Assembly (NCBI RefSeq): GCF_000283155.1
Contig: NW_004454216.1
Span: forward strand, 5,437,226 to 5,501,225
Direction: 5' to 3'
DNA length: 64,000 nt
DNA from: Ceratotherium simum simum
Taxonomy: Eukaryota; Chordata; Mammalia; Perissodactyla; Rhinocerotidae
The position numbers were made by a program, and so were the translations under genes. Shown here piece by piece: positions 13,255 through 24,244 of the stretch. The stretch's first letter is position 1, and each line of letters opens with the position of its first letter. The notes beneath the pieces are model-generated. The model had not been told where the DNA came from, made no database searches, and saw only the letters and a list, made by a program, of their open reading frames with translations.

Positions 13255-13430
13255 TATGTACATTAACATGCTAAATTCTTACAATAACCCTTTCATATAT
13301 TTATTATTTTCTACATTTTACCAATGAATAAGCTGGTGTTTATGTGAGCTTTTTAAATAGCCCAAGGTAACGTAACATAACTCAGCTTTCCATATTTGTC
13401 TGACCTCGAAGTCAGTGCTCTTAACCGTAG
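13255..13430 (-). mobile_element. MIR SINE, minus strand
   Basis: ATTCTTACAATAACCCTTTCATATATTTATTATTTTCTACATTTTACCAATGAATAAGC, then CCCAAGGTAACGTAACATAACTCAG and AGTCAGTGCTCTTAACC, follow the antisense MIR order. Confidence 0.7.
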
Positions 13431-14095
13431 TCTAAATATTTTAAATTTTAGCATCACCCCTTCAGGTAGATTAATGAGTCCCAAGCCTTCACTGAAGCCC
13501 TAGTAATGGGGGAAAATTTTTAATAATGACATATTAGATACCTATAAAAATGCCTTTTTCTTAGTCTGGTTTATCAAAGCATAATTTACATACAGTAAAA
13601 TTCACCCTTTTTAGTTTATAGTTCTATTAATTTGACATTTCTACCTTTATTTTTCTGAAAGTTCTCCCTTTAGAATCAGACAATTTATTTTTGCAGTTCT
13701 CCTTAGTAGTTTGATTCAGTTTCAACCGCTTTTGGCTTTCCTTATACCCTACATTTCTTTGGAAATGTTGGACGTTATCACATTGTTTCTAGAAGAGCTA
13801 AATATATAATTATAGCTAGAATTTACAGATTTTTCTCCCATTAGATTTTTCCTATTAGTGTCCTAAACCTAATGAAATTTATATTCTTCAAAATTATCTT
13901 CTTCATCTTTATCCAGTGGATGTATAGAGTTTGTAGGATTTATGTTGTTATATAGCCACAAAAAAAATCTAGAAAATATATCTTCTCAAATGATAGTTCA
14001 ATGTAATTCAGAATGAAATCATAGGAGAAAATATAGGCATGGAATACACTTTTTCAAAAGCTAAATTTCAGTTAAACCTGTACAAATAGTTGATC
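13431..14095. other. Mostly unassigned; short L1 3'-UTR-like piece
   Basis: TTTATCAAAGCATAATTTACATACAGTAAAATTCACCC at 13570-13607 resembles the antisense 3' end of old L1 elements. The rest is AT-rich and unassigned. Confidence 0.4.
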
Positions 14096-14200
14096 TATCC
14101 ATTCTTTCATTCAGTAAGCATTTATTGAGCACCTTCTATGTGAAAAATTATGAAACTTTCCCTTAAGCAGCCTACCATTTAATAGATATTCTAATTGGCT
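14096..14200 (-). mobile_element. L2 3'-end fragment, minus strand
   Basis: CATTCTTTCATTCAGTAAGCATTTATTGAGCACCTTCTATGTG is the antisense end of L2; the copy fades out after about 100 bp. Confidence 0.65.
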
Positions 14201-16089
14201 ACTTTTGTACATAGAATTTAAAGGAAATCCCCAGGTGATAATGACTTTGACAAGAGTTAATGGCTAAGTTAATTATGTGTTGGAGTCACCAAAAGGATAG
14301 AAAACCTTTACATTCTTTATTAACTTTAGGAAGAGCTAAGATGATAATATCTAGCGTATTATTGATGCTCAGCAGCAATGAAATAACAATAATTAGGAAA
14401 ACAAGACTTGACATTGAGAATGATTTTAAAGCTTCAGTAGTATTAGGTCAATCAGTGCATTAGAAATAAGAGGACTAGTTTTCATATAAAAGCAAGTACT
14501 TTCAGTAATGTGAAAGCAAATGAGAAAATATTCCCCTTTAGGGCTTTTGAAGGTAAGATAAAGCCCTTTTAAAGAGCTTTATCATGAAGTTCTAACAATA
14601 GTTTTTCCTGCCATTATAGTCTAAACACATCATTGTTCTAGTTTAGAAAATCATCTGGGTTTTGATCTCTCTGTTTATTGTGAAATTTTGGAGAAAATTT
14701 CAAACAAAAACATGTACAGGCAAATTTCATCATAATATATTTCTTATCAACACTATATAGGCATAATTTTGAACTTTTAAAATGAAGAGGAAGAAATTTC
14801 TTTTGTAGCCCTTTCCTAAGTCCAGCCCCACTTCTCCACAGCTTCCCCTCCAGCCCTTATATACACTGCCTATCCACCATCGGATTAATTCTCACGCCTC
14901 AGAATTTCTGAATGGAGCCTTGGATTTTCTGCCCCTGGCATGCCGTGGAGAGGTTAAACGAACTGTTGCCATTACTCTCTCTGCTTCCCACCTCTCTCCC
15001 AACCTCAAATCCCATAACATTATTAAAATAAAAAGGATTAAATGTACAGTGATTGCTGTAAAAACCACATAATACATATAGATAATAGATCTCACGACAA
15101 CACATATACCACAGAATTCAGAGGAGAAAGGATTCTCTTTCTCAGTCTACCTGCTAACCAGCAGTACCAAAATTATCTCTTTTAATAAGTAGGTAAATAT
15201 CCTATTTTTAAAGAACTTTTGCGAGTGTGAAGTGCCATATTCCCACCCTCACAATCTGAATTTTCACACCCCATAGAAATTTCCACATATATCTGTGATA
15301 TATACATTCAAATGCACAGCTAAAATATTCAAACATATATAATAAGTCAAAGCAAGAACTTCTTTGTTTTGACCTAAAAGTACCTCATTAGCACAGATGT
15401 CCAAGATAGACAGCCCCAAATACACTGAGGTCCAAGGGCATGGAAGATCCCTTACTTCTGTAGACTAACAAATGGATTAATGCAAATTAGTATGTGAACT
15501 TGAAGATATTATTGTGACAAGCTGATTGATGCACGCATGCTACCAGGGAGAAAACACCAGTATTATTATTATTACTGCTATAATTATTGCCAGAACCATG
15601 AGACCTTAAAGCTTTCCGGATGAAAGGCTTGTGAGGGAAAAACAATCTATCCTAGGGTTTGCTCTGTGGACTTCAAATTACTTTTCAACATTTTCTTCTT
15701 ATTTATCCAACTCATTTCAAAAGATGAAACACCTATTCCAAGGTGAAGAAAGAGGCTTCTGGGGAAAAGAAAAAATAAATTCTTTAGGATGGTCTTATTA
15801 TTTTCTGTTCATTCTCCGGATTCTTTTTTTTTTCCTGCCTGTTTCCCTGGTTTTAATTTGTCTTACTCTGTTTCTATCCTTTTGCCCTCAATTTTTCAGA
15901 ATGTCCTGCTTCTTTTCTCTCGGTGTCTCATCTTCCAACCTCTCAGAAGTATTGTCAGTAATCAGTCATATATTCACTATATTCTTCCTGTTTTGTTACT
16001 CCTTGAAAACATCCCTGTGAATATTGCTTCTGAGAAGCCATGGTACCTATTAATGTAACTGAAGTGGTGACTAAAAATTTTTGAACTGA
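14201..16089. other. Unassigned sequence
   Basis: I see no gene or repeat I can defend. The 129-codon frame at 15631-16020 lies in T-rich DNA and encodes a Phe/Leu/Ser-rich string with no known motif, so it is read as chance. CpG sites are sparse. Confidence 0.4.
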
Positions 16090-16350
16090 GGGCTGTAGAG
16101 AAGCAGTATGATGGTTGAGAGGACACATTTTGCAAACAGATGGGTTTGCATTTGAACCCAGGCACTGCCAAACGTTTACTAGCGATGACAAGGCTAGTTC
16201 ATTCATTCACCGCTCTGAGCTTAACTTCAAGTAGATCTTGTGGAGAGTCAATAATATCTAGCTCACTGGATTGTTGAGGATTATTGAGACAATTATATAA
16301 AGTACCTAGTAAAATGTCAGGAACATAAAAGACTCAATACAAAGCAATGC
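16090..16350 (+). mobile_element. MIR SINE, plus strand
   Basis: GGGTTTGCATTTGAACCCAGGC is the B-box-proximal MIR core; it is followed by GATTGTTGAGGATTATTGAGACAATTATATAAAGTACCTAGTAAAATGTCAGGAACAT, the usual 3' half. Close to full length. Confidence 0.75.
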
Positions 16351-16640
16351 TATCAAGATGGTGGTGAAAGTGGTAGGAATGGTGGAGACAGTTGTGATGG
16401 TGGTGACTAGACATGAGCTTTCAGAGTCTCTTTGCCAGAAGGGACAGTCACCTTCGTCCATTTGGACTGCAAGTCCTTAATAATCATTTGTGTATTTAAA
16501 AGCAGAGAAAGAAGTGCTCTGCTGTAACAATTGTGCTTAAGTCTAAGTGTTATGATCAGGCTTAAATCTCTTCATGTCCCCAGAGATAGATTTACTTCAC
16601 ACACACACCTCAAAGTCTAAGCACTACTTTGCCCTCCCTA
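16351..16640. other. Unassigned sequence
   Basis: Contains a run of GGTGGTG-type trinucleotide bias around 16360-16410 and a short (CA)n run near 16600. No gene. Confidence 0.4.
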
Positions 16641-17219
16641 CTCTTTTTCCCACTGTTACTATAAAATTTTTTATACATTCAAAAGAATATCTAAACATAG
16701 ATGTAAGTTAAAAATAAAAATAATAAAATTATTTATTAAAAAACCCCAGAAACTTATCAATATTTTGAAGCTCCTGCTATGCCCCTCTGTGATTGCAGCC
16801 CCTCTCCCTCCCGCACTAGTGATAATGACTATCCTAAACTTGGTTTTATCATTCCATTGCTTTTACTTATAAATTGTATAGATCTATGTACTCCCAACAA
16901 ATACATTGTTTAAATTTCTTTGTTGTTGAATTTTTATAAATTTTATCATGCTGATGGATTCCTTAGAGATTGAGTTTATTCCTACCTGTATTAGTAGCTC
17001 ATTGAATGTGAACACTACAATGAATTATCTATTCTCCATATATTATATCCAATATTCAGTCTTAGAATCAGGTTATTTTGAACATTTTTGTACATGCCTC
17101 CTGGTGCTCATCAGGATGTGGTTCTTCAAGGCTTACATTTAGGAGAGTAAATTGCTGGGCTGTAGGATATGCTCATCTTCAACTTAGTGAGATAATGCCA
17201 AATCTTTTCCTAATGAGGT

Positions 17220-17710
17220 TGTATTGGTTAGGATTAGGTTAGGCTGCAGTGAGTAATGAAAAATCCAGAATCACAGTAGTTTACAGCCATGCATTTCTAT
17301 CTCAGGTTTAAGAAGTCTGGAAGTGGCCAGTCCAGAGTCGGTAAGGCACTCCACAGTGTCAAAGACCCAGGCTTCTTCTATTGTTTAGGTCACTCCGTAT
17401 GTGCAGTTTTCATCTACAACGTCATCTTGAGGTCTAAAATGGTTTCTGAAGCTGCAACCAGGATATCCACATTATGGCTGGCAAGAAGGAGAAAAAAACA
17501 AGAAATGCATAGCCGCTTCCCCAAAGATGCATGCAGCACTTTTTTGTATCTCCTTGGCCAGAACTTACATGGCCCTATGTGGCTGCAAGGGAGACTGGGA
17601 AATGAAGTCTTTCTTCCACTTGGCCATAGATCCAGCTAAAAATAGAGTTCTTATTACTGAGAAAGAAGAGAAAGACAAATATTGAGAGATAACTAGTAGC
17701 CTCTACCACA
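17220..17710 (-). mobile_element. Solitary LTR-like element inserted in L1
   Basis: On the minus strand it starts TGTGGTAGAGGC and ends AACCAATACA, so the ends are TG...CA. Internal blocks GGCCAGAACTTACATGGCC and GGGAGACTGGGAAATGAAGTC belong to a mammalian LTR type I know but cannot name with certainty. L1 sequence flanks both sides. A clean 5-bp target duplication is not visible (GAGGT on the left, GTTGT on the right), consistent with age. The 116-codon frame at 17289-17639 is inside this element. Confidence 0.65.
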
Positions 17711-18285
17711 GTTGTGTGAGTTGTGTGAATGTGGTATCTCTCTCTATTTTATACACTCTCTCTGTAATTTATACACTCACTTGAAGACTAAGAGAGTTTT
17801 TTTTTGGTTCTCGGCATACTTGTCAGAATTAAAGTTATCAGACTCTTAAAACTTTGTCAAAATGATAGATATTAAATATTACACCATTTAAAAAATTGTA
17901 TCTAATTAATGCTAAAGTTTCATCTTTTCTTATGTTTATTAGTCATTTGGATTATCTTTTCTATGAACTGCCTGTTCATATCTTTCCTATTTTTGTGCTG
18001 TTTATCTTATTCTTATTGATTTTCTGAGTTTTGTATTCATTCTAAGTAATAACCCTTCATGAGTTATATAAATTGCAAAAAAGAAAAATCTTGTTGGTGT
18101 CTTAGCCTTTTATTTCTTCAAAATATTGTTTGATGAAAAGAAGTTCTTTAATATAGTTGAATTCATCAGTTTTTCCATTATGATTTAAACTTTATATTTT
18201 GTTTGAGAAATCCTTTCTCACTTCATGATTGTAAGATTTTCCTACAATTTCTTTTAGAAGTTTTGAAGTTTTATTTTTGCATATA

Positions 18286-18812
18286 CAGTCCTCCCTTTAT
18301 CCGTGGTTTTGCTTTCCACATTTTCGCTTTCCATGGTTTCAGTTGTGTGTGCGGTCAACTGCTCCTGACATCCAACCATCGAGGTCATCACGGCTTGATG
18401 ATCCTTCTTCTGATGTATTGTCAGAAGGTCAGTAGTAGCCTAAGTATTGTCACAATGTTACAATAGTAGCCTAACTTTGTCAAAATGCCTACGTCATTTA
18501 CTTCCATCTCATCATGTAGGCATTCTATCATCTCACATCATCACAGGAAGAAGAAGGAGGAGTACAGTATAATAAGATATTTTGAGAGAGAGAGACACCA
18601 CATTCACACAACTTTTATTAGAGTATATTGTTATAATTGTTCTATTTTATTAGTTGTTGTTAATCTTTTACTGTGCCTAATTTATAAACTTTATCATAAG
18701 TATGTGTGTATAGGAAAAAACGTATTATATTTAGGGTTCAATACTATCCATGGTTTCAGGCATCCACCAGGGATCTTGGAACATATTGCCCGTGGATAAG
18801 GAGGGACTACTG
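18286..18812. mobile_element. Tigger/pogo-like DNA transposon, non-autonomous
   Basis: The left end CAGTCCTCCCTTTATCCGTGG and the inverted right end (read in reverse, CAGTAGTCCCTCCTTATCCACGG) form terminal inverted repeats of about 23 bp. A TA dinucleotide stands immediately outside each end (18284-18285 and 18813-18814), the target duplication used by pogo/Tigger (Tc1-mariner) elements. At 527 bp it is too short for a transposase gene and is probably a deleted derivative (Tigger/MER44-like). Flanking sequence on both sides is the same antisense L1. Confidence 0.8.
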
Positions 18813-19053
18813 TATGCATTTCAGTGGATTACAATTGATATGTTTTATATGTTTTCGGGTAGGGCTACAATTTCATTTATTTCCCTATGGATAACTAAAA
18901 TAGTCTCAGCACAATTATAATATGTGTTTAACTTTTTCCCACTAATCTAAAAGGTCAGCTTAATCATATAGATGTTTTCTTACAAACAGAGATTTGTTTC
19001 TAAGAACTAGTTTTCTATTCCTATGTCTATTTATACCTTCTCTATTTAAATAT

Positions 19054-19075
19054 GTTTATTTATTTATTTATTTGC
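19054..19075. repeat. (ATTT)n microsatellite
   Basis: TTTATTTATTTATTTATTTG, a short pure tetranucleotide run inside the antisense L1. Confidence 0.8.
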
Positions 19076-19924
19076 CGAATATTTATAAGTAGACTTGCTA
19101 TCAAATAAATCAGAACCCTCTCCACATCTTATTTTTTGCCTTCGGGTATTTTTTAGTTACTCTAGGCTCTTTGTCCTTGCACATAAATTTTAGAACCAGT
19201 TTGCCAAATTCAACAACAACAACAAAAATACAGTTCACACTTGATAGTTTTACATTAAATCTATTTGTCAATTTGAAAAGAACTAACATCGTTATAACAT
19301 TGGGTATTCTTACTCCTGAATATGATATACTTTTCATTTGTAGGAATCTTCTTTAATGGCTTTTTAAAATTTTTACAATTTTATACATAAAGATCCAGCA
19401 CATAATGTGTTGGGTTTTTCCTTAAGTCTATTATACTTTTTTTGCTATTGCTAGTTTATCTTTTTAGAAATATTCTTTTCAAGCTGATTCTTTTGTTGGC
19501 ATATAGAAATGCAGTTGATTTTTGTTTCTTTATTCTGTATCCATCCAATTTTCTAAATTCTAAGTCCAAAAACATATAGATTTTATTGGGTTTCTATATA
19601 GGTAATTTTATTTTCTGTGCATAATGAACATTTTTGTTTCTTTCCTGCTAGTCCTTATACTTTTTCTTCTTGTCTTGTGGTACTGGCTGGGACCTCCAGC
19701 ATAATGCTGAGTAGAAATGGCGATAGAAGGCATTCTTGTATTGTTCTAATTTTAAAGGAAATGCTTTCTAACATGTCACCATTGAGAGTGCTATTTTACG
19801 TAAGTAAATTAGATACTTACTTGTATATCCTTCTGTATATGCGGTTGTTACTAGCTCTAGACCTAGGTATAGTATAGATATAATCTCTAGACTGCTCCAC
19901 AACTCATTAGTCATCTAACACTAA

Positions 19925-20260
19925 TTGAGTAAATATAATGTTCAAAGCTTAATCTGCTCATGTGAGATTCGATGAAGAATCAGACACAAATCCTACCCCC
20001 AAAAAGTTTACTACCTGTAAGCAGTATAAGAGCTGTATAAAACCAAACACAATAAAACACAGGAAGTATTAGGTACCATAAGAGGGGTTCAACCAGGGTG
20101 CAATGAAAGCTCAAAGAACCGAGCAAAAAGTGCCAATTTGAGACTAACAGGAAAATGTTTGTAATTGAGATGGCATGTAAGCTGAACATTAAAGAATGGG
20201 TAGGGTATGAATTGGAAAAAACGTTCTAGGCATAAGGACAGCATGAGCAAAGGCCTCCAT
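19925..20260 (-). mobile_element. L2 LINE 3' fragment, minus strand
   Basis: GATGAAGAATCAGACACAAATCCTACCCCCAAAAAGTTTACTACCTGTAAGC follows the antisense L2 landmark for the dispersed 'loss of stock' block; further right, GTTCTAGGCATAAGGACAGCATGAGCAAAGGCC matches the antisense L2 block before its C-terminal coding part. Confidence 0.7.
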
Positions 20261-20689
20261 CTCTTGCACCTGTACTCTGAGTGAAGTTAAAAGCCAAAGC
20301 CTCTTAAACAGATTTAAACTAGGTGTATCCAATATACCCTCAATCAAATCCAATCTTATTCTGGAGTTCAAATCAAATAGCCAGAGTTTTATTCTAGCAC
20401 TGTTAATCCCCTCACACAAGCACATGGATGATGAGATGGGTCCTTCAAGTGACAACAGATAGGATTATTCTGCTAGAGTAGATCCAAACATCTTTTCGCT
20501 GCCTCAAAATTCAAATCTACCCTCAGAGGATAAGTTGCTACCCGGAGGAGATTCAAATGAATAAATGAGTACGTGAGGGCAATTCTCAAAGGGTTCTCTA
20601 ATTTTTAGCAATGGTGGTATCATTAGAACAAGTGTTTAAGTTCACAAAGTGACTATTTTAAAGCAAACAACCATTCGGATGAATTATAC
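20261..20689. other. Unassigned sequence
   Basis: Could be a continuation of the L2 copy to its left, but I cannot trace it. No gene is seen. Confidence 0.35.
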
Positions 20690-21250
20690 GTTTGTTAAAA
20701 ATTCCAACCACATTATTTAATAGTTGCACTTTTTTTTTTATTATTTCTGGACCCCATTTTACAGTGAACTATGGGGATTTACTCACACAACTTAGGTGTT
20801 CAGAACGTTTCAGGATGGAAAATAATAAGAAAAAAATTAAGAAAAACATCTTTAAATACATAGACAACCTGAGCCCTTCTCGCATCATATCGCTCCGCAA
20901 TTAGTCCCTGTCTAATGTATTACTCGTAATTTATTGCAAATTTGTTAAACCTCGGTAGCTCAGAAACCTAGTAGCTTGTGGATGATCCTCTAATTAGTAG
21001 AATTAGAGGATGATACTGTTTCCTTTGATTAATTGGCACATGTGGAGACTGGGTGCCCTCTGAGGCCCTTCATTTGCATATTAAGTTGCCTCATGTCAAT
21101 GTGCTAAAATCCGAAGGGCTGGGGGCTCCATCTACCCACGTGAAGGCAATGTCCTGTGGATCTAATTAAATCACTACGCTCTTGCTCTTTTGCCTTTTTT
21201 ACCCACGTTGGCACAATTTTCCAAGGAGTAACGTAAAAGTTAAAAAAAAT
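20690..21250. promoter_or_regulatory. Candidate conserved non-coding regulatory block
   Basis: This block has no recognisable repeat and retains CpGs unusually well for the window (for example in CTCGCATCATATCGCTCCGC at 20879-20898). It concentrates sites typical of developmental enhancers: TAATTA at 20991 and 21163, a TCF/LEF-like CTTTGAT at 21023, TTAATTGG at 21029, an E-box CATGTG at 21039, an octamer-like ATTTGCAT at 21072, and a palindromic CACGTG at 21137. A perfect 11-bp inverted repeat lies at 20985-21011. What is seen is the motif density and repeat absence; enhancer function is inference. Confidence 0.4.
20985..21011. repeat. Perfect inverted repeat with AATTAG arms
   Basis: ATCCTCTAATT (20985-20995) and its exact reverse complement AATTAGAGGAT (21001-21011) flank a 5-bp spacer AGTAG. 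Each arm ends in a homeodomain-type AATTA core, so the dyad could seat paired homeodomain proteins or simply form a small hairpin. Confidence 0.85.
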
Positions 21251-21269
21251 AAAAAAGGAATAAACAATG

Positions 21270-21495
21270 TATGTGTATGTAGCTATTTACCATTTACAAA
21301 TTCTTTTCACATATTTTATCCCATTTAACTCTCTCAGCAACCCTCATGAGGACAGACAGCTTTATTCCCATTTTATGAATAGATAGTGAGGTTGATAGGC
21401 CTCCCAATTTACAAGATAGTAATTGCACAAGTTGGGACTCACACCTGTATCTTCTTACTCCAAGGTCAGAGCTATCTTCATTATGCCATGCTGCA
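21270..21495 (-). mobile_element. MIR SINE, minus strand
   Basis: TTCACATATTTTATCCCATTTAACTCTCTCAGCAACCCTCATGAGG, then CTTTATTCCCATTTTATGAATAGATAGTGAGG and GTTGGGACTCACACCTGTATC, is the antisense MIR in order. Confidence 0.75.
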
Positions 21496-22499
21496 TCATC
21501 ATAGAATTATCCCAAATTGCATAATAAAAGACATGAAGAAAATATTACTCTTCGACATTGGTCATATTCTGTACAAACTACCATTATACTCACGGTATTT
21601 GGGGAAAGGAGTAGGTTAAATGGAGTTAATAAGAAGAGAGTTTAAGCATACTAAGGGGGAAATGGTGTTCAGTGAGAGCCAGTATGCAGGAGATAGTAAC
21701 TTCTATATTCTTCATCCCAGGATTTCAGGCTGAGGTTGGATGGCTATATGGTTGCGATGCTAACCATGTGTGTGTGGCTGGGCAAGTGGATCATTAAGGT
21801 TTCTTTGCTGAGTTTCTGTTGTTTTAAAAACAACATAGCATACTGCATTACTGGGTTAAAGAAATTTGCAGGTCAGTGCATTTGCTGGGCATTTGTCAGA
21901 GCCTGGACACAAATAAGGGAGTTATTTTAGACAGCAGGTAGTTCCAGTAGCCAAAAGCTATGCAGCTATCTTCTGGGCACCTGTCACAAAGCATATTATC
22001 TTTGCTGGGTAAAAGCAAGAGAGTATATTTGGAAAGATTTAATAAAGGTTCTGAGGGATCTTCTTGGTATAAATGCTTATTATTATTGTCAGTGTTATTT
22101 AAGAACAGCAGGAGGGAGGCATTTCAAATAGAAGTTCAGCTTCTATTCCCAGAAGCCCCTCCAGATCCAGCATTGCTGTGGTCTTTAAGCATTCTGTGAA
22201 ACTGGCCTCCACGAAGGGAGTGAGGGAGAAGGCTGAGCTGCCTCAAATGGTGTTATGGTTGCTAGCACAGAGAATTGGTTGGGAGACTGTTTCTCTGTTT
22301 AGTTACTGAGGCACTTCTCGTTCTGGTCTTACTGCCGGAGGCCAGGCCTCCTTCATTGGCAGCATGAGAGAGCGCTAGATCAGCTCCCCCAATGGTAATA
22401 TACACTTGAATATGCTTCGAGCCAGACTTGTCCGGGAGGGCAAAAGAAAACTTGTGCTTTTCTTAGTGTTTCTCACTCTGAATTCTAAAGGAAACCCCT
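21496..22499. other. Unassigned, repeat-poor sequence
   Basis: No repeat family or gene is recognised. The stretch is somewhat richer in G and C toward 22100-22450 and could be part of the same conserved neighbourhood as the flanking candidate blocks. Confidence 0.35.
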
Positions 22500-23220
22500 G
22501 ACCTAGAGCTGTAGCCCATCCTGGGAGGTGATGAGTCTCCAGTCACTAAGAGATGCATGGAGAGAAACTGGCATAGTGTCCTCCAGTTTCTCCATACGAT
22601 AAAACCGTGTGACGGTGGCCAGCCTGCTGTGATTTCGTGCTTCCTAACTCATCGTCCACCGCCTGTTCTGATGTCAGAAAATTCAAAAACAACACATCTG
22701 CATAGAAATGACAATATGAGAAGATCTTAGAAGAAAAACCCTGTTGCTTAATGGCCTATATCTAGCTTTTCTCCACCACTGCTCCTCTCTCAGCTTCTCT
22801 CAGTCCCTCTAAAACAGCATTTGCCTCTTGGTGATGCCAGCTCCCTCATCTCGCTAGGCTGCTGCTGCAGAGGAGACCCGGGGATTGCTGGCAGACAGGT
22901 TTAATGTGGCTCGCTCAGAGCAGTCAAGTTTGGCATGTGGGAGGCTGCTGGGGAGATATTACCGCAGGCTCAGGCACACCAGCTGATTGAAGTTGCTGTG
23001 AGCTGACAGCTAACGGGGGAGCTTTCTTTGATAGCTATTTCATTTTGGGTGCAGCTGGATTTAATTTTTTTTTGATGGGAAAAAAAATTTACTGATTTTT
23101 GTTTATTTGTTTGCCTTTCATTAACAGTTGATTCCAGGGTATTCTAGAGGCATTATCTTGGCAGGGATTATATTGTCTGATTAAAACTTGGATTGATAAC
23201 TCTTTATGTCCTTCCTCTAG
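22500..23220. promoter_or_regulatory. Candidate conserved non-coding block
   Basis: There is no recognisable repeat. CpGs are retained near 22594-22660 (ATACGATAAAACCGTGTGACGG). A near-perfect inverted repeat lies at 22557-22595. Further right are a GC-rich part (22840-22990) with CAGCTG E-boxes (22980 and 23053) and a forkhead-like TGTTTATTTGTTTG near 23100. The right edge is a pyrimidine tract ending in CTTCCTCTAG at 23220. Regulatory function is inference from composition. Confidence 0.35.
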
Positions 23221-23295
23221 GTGGTGAATATGCCAGGCCCCAGGGTGCAGCTGGAAAGCAATGCCAACCTCGTGCTAGAGATGCCATTACAATGA
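23221..23295 (+). other. Possible terminal exon start (weak)
   Basis: The stretch follows a splice-acceptor-like site: TTGATAACTCTTTATGTCCTTCCTCTAG ends at 23220, with a branch-point-like TTGATAAC about 25 bases upstream. From 23221 a frame of 24 codons stays open to TGA at 23293-23295, and a polyadenylation-like ATTAAA lies at 23362. No domain or homolog is recognised. Such sites arise often by chance, so the call is only a pointer for transcript data. Confidence 0.15.
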
Positions 23296-23540
23296 GTCTG
23301 AAAGGATAAGGGTGGCAGGAATACCAGATGAAAAACTGGCTGTAATATGTTGGCTGAAAAAATTAAATGCTGATTTGAGGGGTGCCTAAAAGATTCCAGT
23401 GTATACCAGTAGCATTTTACTTAGGAAAAAGGAAGAGTGGAACTGGAATTCCAGGGAAGTGCCAGGCTCCTGCTTGTTTTCCCTGCATTTGGATTGGTAA
23501 AGAAAAGCCACCTTTCAGAATTAAACTAAAATATAACATC

Positions 23541-23973
23541 TCCAAGATTTGCTAGGGCTGTCATAAAGAAGTGCCACAGACTAGGTGATTCACATGACAG
23601 AAATTTGTTTGTTCACAGCTCTGGAAGTTAGAAGTCTGAGATCAAGGTGTTGGTAGGGCTGGTTCCTCAAGGGCCATGAGGGATAGATCTGTTCCAGGCC
23701 TCTCTCCTTAGCTTGTAGATGGCTGTCTTCTCTCTGCGTCTTCATGTCATCTTCCCTTTGCATGCTGTGTGTCCAAATTTCCTCTCTTTATAAAGACACC
23801 AGTCCTATTGTATTAGGGCCCACCCTAATGACCTTATTTTAACTTGCTTACTTCTTTAAAGACACCATTTTCAAATACAGTCACATTCTGAGGTACTGGG
23901 TGTTAGGACTTCAACATATGAATTTGCCAGGGGTAGAGTGAGGGTGGGAGGTGACACAATTCAGCCCATAACA
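23541..23973 (-). mobile_element. MLT1/MST-like MaLR LTR, minus strand
   Basis: On the minus strand it starts TGTTATGGGCTGAATTGTG, followed by blocks for AACATATGAATT-type, TATAAAGAGAGGAAATTTGG and ACAGAAATTTGT read in antisense. This is the standard ERVL-MaLR LTR layout. It is solitary, with no gag or pol-like sequence beside it. Confidence 0.8.
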
Positions 23974-24244
23974 GCCGATAACAGTTTGGCATAGGGCATG
24001 TTCAGCGAGTCAACATGGCCCAGACCCTGAAACACCATCTCCCCATAGAATCTTTCTATTCCTGTTGCTGCCAGAATGTTTCATGCTCTCTCTCTCCGTG
24101 ACTGGGGGACCTATCATTCGTGGTCAGATCATTAGAGTCCCATGGCGTTCTACCTAAATTCCAAACTAGAATAAGGCAATGAATTCAACTTGTTGGACTA
24201 GATCTAATAATAAAAGCAAAATTAATAGTAATAGCAATGATAAA

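Larger units (their letters stand above)
16641..19810 (-). mobile_element. Old L1 LINE, antisense, interrupted by an LTR and a Tigger-like transposon
   Basis: From left to right the sequence runs from an L1 3' UTR-like region (GTAAATTGCTGGGCTGTAGG near 17147; AACTGCCTGTTCATATC near 17967) into the antisense 3' part of ORF2 (TTGCACATAAATTTTAGAACCAG near 19178; GCTGGGACCTCCAGCATAATGCTGAGTAGAAATGG near 19685). The copy stops at about 19810, so it is 5'-truncated. Frame is lost. The LTR at 17220-17710 and DNA transposon at 18286-18812 inserted into it later, because L1 sequence resumes on the far side of each. Confidence 0.75.

Noticed and set aside
15631..16020. 129-codon plus-strand frame in T-rich DNA
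   Set aside because: T-rich sequence gives Phe/Leu/Ser-rich frames by chance; hydrophobic look is not evidence of a membrane protein.
17289..17639. 116-codon plus-strand frame
   Set aside because: Lies within the solitary LTR at 17220-17710.
18485..18799. 104-codon frame that might encode a transposase piece
   Set aside because: It lies inside the Tigger-like element but shows no DDE or HTH pattern; the element is too short to encode a transposase.
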